Origin: an uncultured Gammaproteobacteria bacterium
Lineage (GTDB): Bacteria; Pseudomonadota; Gammaproteobacteria; UBA6429; Thiohalophilaceae
Direction: 5' to 3'
Assembly (NCBI GenBank): GCA_937967995.1
Contig: CALBTB010000006.1
Span: 1-64,000, forward strand
DNA: 64,000 nucleotides
The notes beneath the pieces were generated by a model. That model ran no database searches and had not been told where the DNA came from. It saw only the letters and a list, made by a program, of their open reading frames with translations. Numbering within the stretch: the first letter of the stretch is position 1; each line of letters begins with the position of its first letter. The translations under genes were made by a program, and so were the position numbers. Shown here piece by piece: positions 61,944 to 64,000 of this stretch.

Positions 61944-63393
61944 TCATGCACGCCGTATCACGGATATTCAGCACGGTCGTGGTGAACCGGGCATGGGTCG
62001 CATTCGTCGCATTCATTTCGTCGGTATCGCCGGTGCCGGTATGAGTGGTATAGCCGAAGTGTTACTAAACCTTGGTTATGACATCAGTGGATCTGATTTA
62101 AACAGCAACGTCGTAACAGACAGACTGATGGCGATGAATGCCAGAATTTTTATCGGTCACAAACCGGATAACGTGGCCGGCGCAGATGTTGTGGTGATCT
62201 CCAGTGCGGTCAAACCGGACAACCCGGAAGTCAAAGCTGCACATGAATTACGTATTCCGGTTATACCGCGCGCTGAAATGCTGGCGGAACTGATGCGATT
62301 CCGTTATGGCATTGCTGTTGCCGGCACACACGGCAAGACCACCACGACCAGTCTGGTGGCCAGTATTCTGGCTGAAGACGGGCTGGATCCCACGTTTGTG
62401 ATCGGCGGTAAACTGAACAGTGCCAATACCAACGCCAGACTGGGTTCGGGCAAATACCTGGTTGCGGAAGCAGATGAAAGTGATGCTTCCTTTATGCATC
62501 TGCAACCAATGATTTCCATCGTCACCAACATCGATGTTGATCATATGGAAACCTATGGTGGTGACTTTGAAAAGCTGAAACAGACATTTGTCGAATTTCT
62601 TCATCACCTGCCTTTTTATGGGCTGGCTGTATTGTGCATTGATGATCCGGTTGTCAGAGAAGTGCAACAACTGGTGACCTGCCCAATCCTGACATATGGC
62701 ACACATCCGGAAGCGGATATTCGTGCCAGCCACATTCGGGCCGAAGGATTCAAAACACAATTCAAGGTTCAGATGCCAAAACGGGATTCGGACCTTTCAA
62801 TCACGTTAAACATGCCGGGACAACATAATGTGTTGAACGCACTGGCGGCAATTGCTGTTGCTTATGAAGTCGGTGTATCCGATGAGGCGATTATGCAGGC
62901 CCTGAAGAGCTTTGAAGGTATCGGCCGTCGCTTTCAACATTATGATGATCTGGAATTGCCAACAGGCCGTGTCATGCACGTTGATGATTATGGCCATCAC
63001 CCACGCGAAGTCGCCGCAGTTATCAGTGCCATCAAAAATGGCTGGCCGGAGCGACGGCTGGTACTGGTGTTTCAGCCACACCGTTACACGCGCACCCGTG
63101 ATCTGTTTGAAGATTTTTGTATTGTCCTGTCGGAAGTCGATTGCCTGGTATTACTGGATGTTTATCCGGCCGGTGAGACACCGATATCCGGCGCGGATGG
63201 CAGGGCACTGGCCAGGGCGATTCGCAATCGTGGCCTGGTTGATCCGGTTTTCGTTGAAGAGATCGACCAACTGGCACATGTGTTATCCGGCATTTTGAAG
63301 GATAACGACATTCTGCTGACATGTGGTGCCGGAAACGTTGGCGCCATTGCAAGTCAGTTGAAAAATGATCTGGAGGCATTAAACCATGGTTAA
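61936..63393 (+). CDS. murC: UDP-MurNAc-L-alanine ligase (MurC)
   Basis: Adds L-alanine to UDP-MurNAc. The nucleotide motif [12 protein letters not shown] starts near residue 30, ATP motif [11 protein letters not shown] near 125, and the C-domain has DDYGHHP and [12 protein letters not shown]. The ATG at 61936 is chosen for the GGAGGT 5 bases before it; the frame reaches further back inside murG. Length is 485 residues. The stop overlaps the start of the small ORF at 63386 (ATGGTTAA). Confidence 0.97.
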   Translation: MVNHARRITDIQHGRGEPGMGRIRRIHFVGIAGAGMSGIAEVLLNLGYDISGSDLNSNVVTDRLMAMNARIFIGHKPDNVAGADVVVISSAVKPDNPEVKAAHELRIPVIPRAEMLAELMRFRYGIAVAGTHGKTTTTSLVASILAEDGLDPTFVIGGKLNSANTNARLGSGKYLVAEADESDASFMHLQPMISIVTNIDVDHMETYGGDFEKLKQTFVEFLHHLPFYGLAVLCIDDPVVREVQQLVTCPILTYGTHPEADIRASHIRAEGFKTQFKVQMPKRDSDLSITLNMPGQHNVLNALAAIAVAYEVGVSDEAIMQALKSFEGIGRRFQHYDDLELPTGRVMHVDDYGHHPREVAAVISAIKNGWPERRLVLVFQPHRYTRTRDLFEDFCIVLSEVDCLVLLDVYPAGETPISGADGRALARAIRNRGLVDPVFVEEIDQLAHVLSGILKDNDILLTCGAGNVGAIASQLKNDLEALNHG

Positions 63394-63535
63394 ACAACAA
63401 CGTCATTATCACCTGGGTTGTGGAGAGCGGCTGCGTGGCCAGTTTCATGCACTGCAAAGTCATGCCAGGCCACTTCACGAAGAGGTCAGACCCTCCGCGC
63501 AGAAATCCAGACCGCAAAAGCGAAAAGGCAACTGA
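63386..63535 (+). CDS. Small basic ORF between murC and murB
   Basis: A 49-codon ORF that starts inside the murC stop (ATGGTTAA) with GGAGG 9 bases upstream, a spacing and overlap typical of a coupled gene. The product begins [11 protein letters not shown] and ends in a Lys- and Arg-rich tail ([10 protein letters not shown]); it has no membrane segment. I do not recognise it. It could instead be non-coding spacer in front of murB. The stop is 8 bases before the murB ATG. Confidence 0.4.
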   Translation: MVKQQRHYHLGCGERLRGQFHALQSHARPLHEEVRPSAQKSRPQKRKGN

Positions 63536-63543
63536 CGAACAAG

Positions 63544-64000
63544 ATGGTTTACAACGACATGACATCACATGCACAGGACAAGCTTCGAGGCGTATTACGC
63601 AATGATGAAAGCCTGTCGCGTCATACTTCATGGCGCGTTGGTGGTCGTGTGAAACGTTTTTATCAGCCTGCGGATATCGATGACCTGAGCGTTTTCCTGG
63701 CGACGTTACCGGAAAACGAACCGGTTTACTGGCTTGGGCTTGGCAGTAACCTGCTGGTTCGGGATGGCGGGTATCCGGGTACGGTGATTTGTACAAGTGG
63801 TGTATTAAATGGCATTGATGTACTGGACAACCATTGTCTGTATGTCGAAGCCGGTGTGGCCTGTCCAAAAGCAGCCAGACTATCGGCTAAAAATGCCATG
63901 AGTGGTGCCGAGTTTCTGTGTGGCATACCGGGCACGATGGGCGGTGCGCTGGCGATGAATGCCGGTGCATTTGGTGGTGAAACATGGGACATCGTGCAGT
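63544..64000 (+). CDS. murB: UDP-N-acetylenolpyruvoylglucosamine reductase, 5' part (cut by window end)
   Basis: FAD enzyme that reduces the MurA product to UDP-MurNAc. The visible 152 residues cover the FAD-binding region: SRHTSWRVGGR, LGLGSNLLVRDGG and GIPGTMGGALAMNAGAFGGE. The ATG at 63544 or at 63559 could be the start; neither has a good ribosome-binding site. The frame is open with no stop back to the murC stop, but the upstream translation does not look like MurB. The 3' end lies beyond the window. Confidence 0.95.
   Translation, partial: MVYNDMTSHAQDKLRGVLRNDESLSRHTSWRVGGRVKRFYQPADIDDLSVFLATLPENEPVYWLGLGSNLLVRDGGYPGTVICTSGVLNGIDVLDNHCLYVEAGVACPKAARLSAKNAMSGAEFLCGIPGTMGGALAMNAGAFGGETWDIVQ

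Noticed and set aside
63418..63543. Possible longer murB or murC-murB fusion, since the frame after the murC stop is open into murB
   Set aside because: The translation of this stretch is not like any MurB head, and the murC stop is intact, so no fusion is claimed.
63032..63868. Long open frame of 278 codons on the minus strand
   Set aside because: It lies opposite murC and murB, both certain by motif; its Pro-, His- and Arg-rich translation is typical of a shadow frame.

Overview
The window is a gene-dense, gammaproteobacterial-type chromosome segment of medium G+C (by eye about half). I see no tRNA, IS element, prophage or CRISPR array. The gene order supports this assignment. The block rpoN-lptBAC-kdsC-kdsD-yrbG runs away from mlaFED(B)-ibaG-murA, as in E. 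coli. Also present are petABC-sspAB, leuS-lptE-holA, rsmI facing lpoA-yraN-diaA, and a complete mraZ-to-murB dcw cluster. A regulatory PTS with HPr kinase and a terminal mgtE, a short-form HisG, and a bc1 complex with a PVWY Qo motif point away from Enterobacterales. They fit a respiratory lineage near Chromatiales or Xanthomonadales; genus is not decidable from this window.

Layout. 1-17513 (+) is one tightly packed run: lnt (3' part), leuS, lptE, holA, proA, nadD, rsfS, rlmH, maf, rng, yhdP, a small exported protein, a nitrilase-family amidase, tldD and pmbA. 17510-30454 (-) runs, in order of transcription, from a small CXXC protein through mlaA, yrbG, kdsD, kdsC, lptC, lptA, lptB, rpoN, hpf, ptsN, a short hprK, rapZ, a mannose-type EIIA, HPr and EI to mgtE. 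30562-38417 (+) holds a DUF72-like gene, mlaFED and mlaB (no mlaC), ibaG, murA, hisG, hisD and hisC. A 326-base convergent gap then carries two large foldable palindromic elements, facing an algW/degS-like protease (-). 39962-45335 (+) is a Nif3-like gene, petABC, sspAB and a macrodomain gene. 45326-49359 mixes a small Arg-rich ORF (-), an unknown lipoprotein (+), diaA/gmhA, yraN and lpoA (-). 49400-64000 (+) is rsmI, the RNase P RNA, then mraZ through murB, with an unrecognised 49-codon ORF between murC and murB.

How the parts work together. Much of the window serves the envelope: lipoprotein maturation (Lnt), LPS transport and Kdo synthesis (LptE, LptABC, KdsCD), glycerophospholipid traffic (MlaA, MlaFEDB, YhdP), peptidoglycan precursors and septation (MurA, dcw cluster, LpoA), and envelope stress sensing (AlgW/DegS-like). 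RpoN, Hpf, PtsN, RapZ, HprK, HPr and EI form a phosphorelay with no sugar permease beside it.

The observations most worth a second look are the paired cloverleaf-like elements at 38440-38714, with matching and complementary hexaloops; the terminator-like hairpin 20 bases before petA; the extra two-helix extension of cytochrome b; the HPr kinase that has only its catalytic domain; the mla operon without mlaC; and the small ORF between murC and murB.
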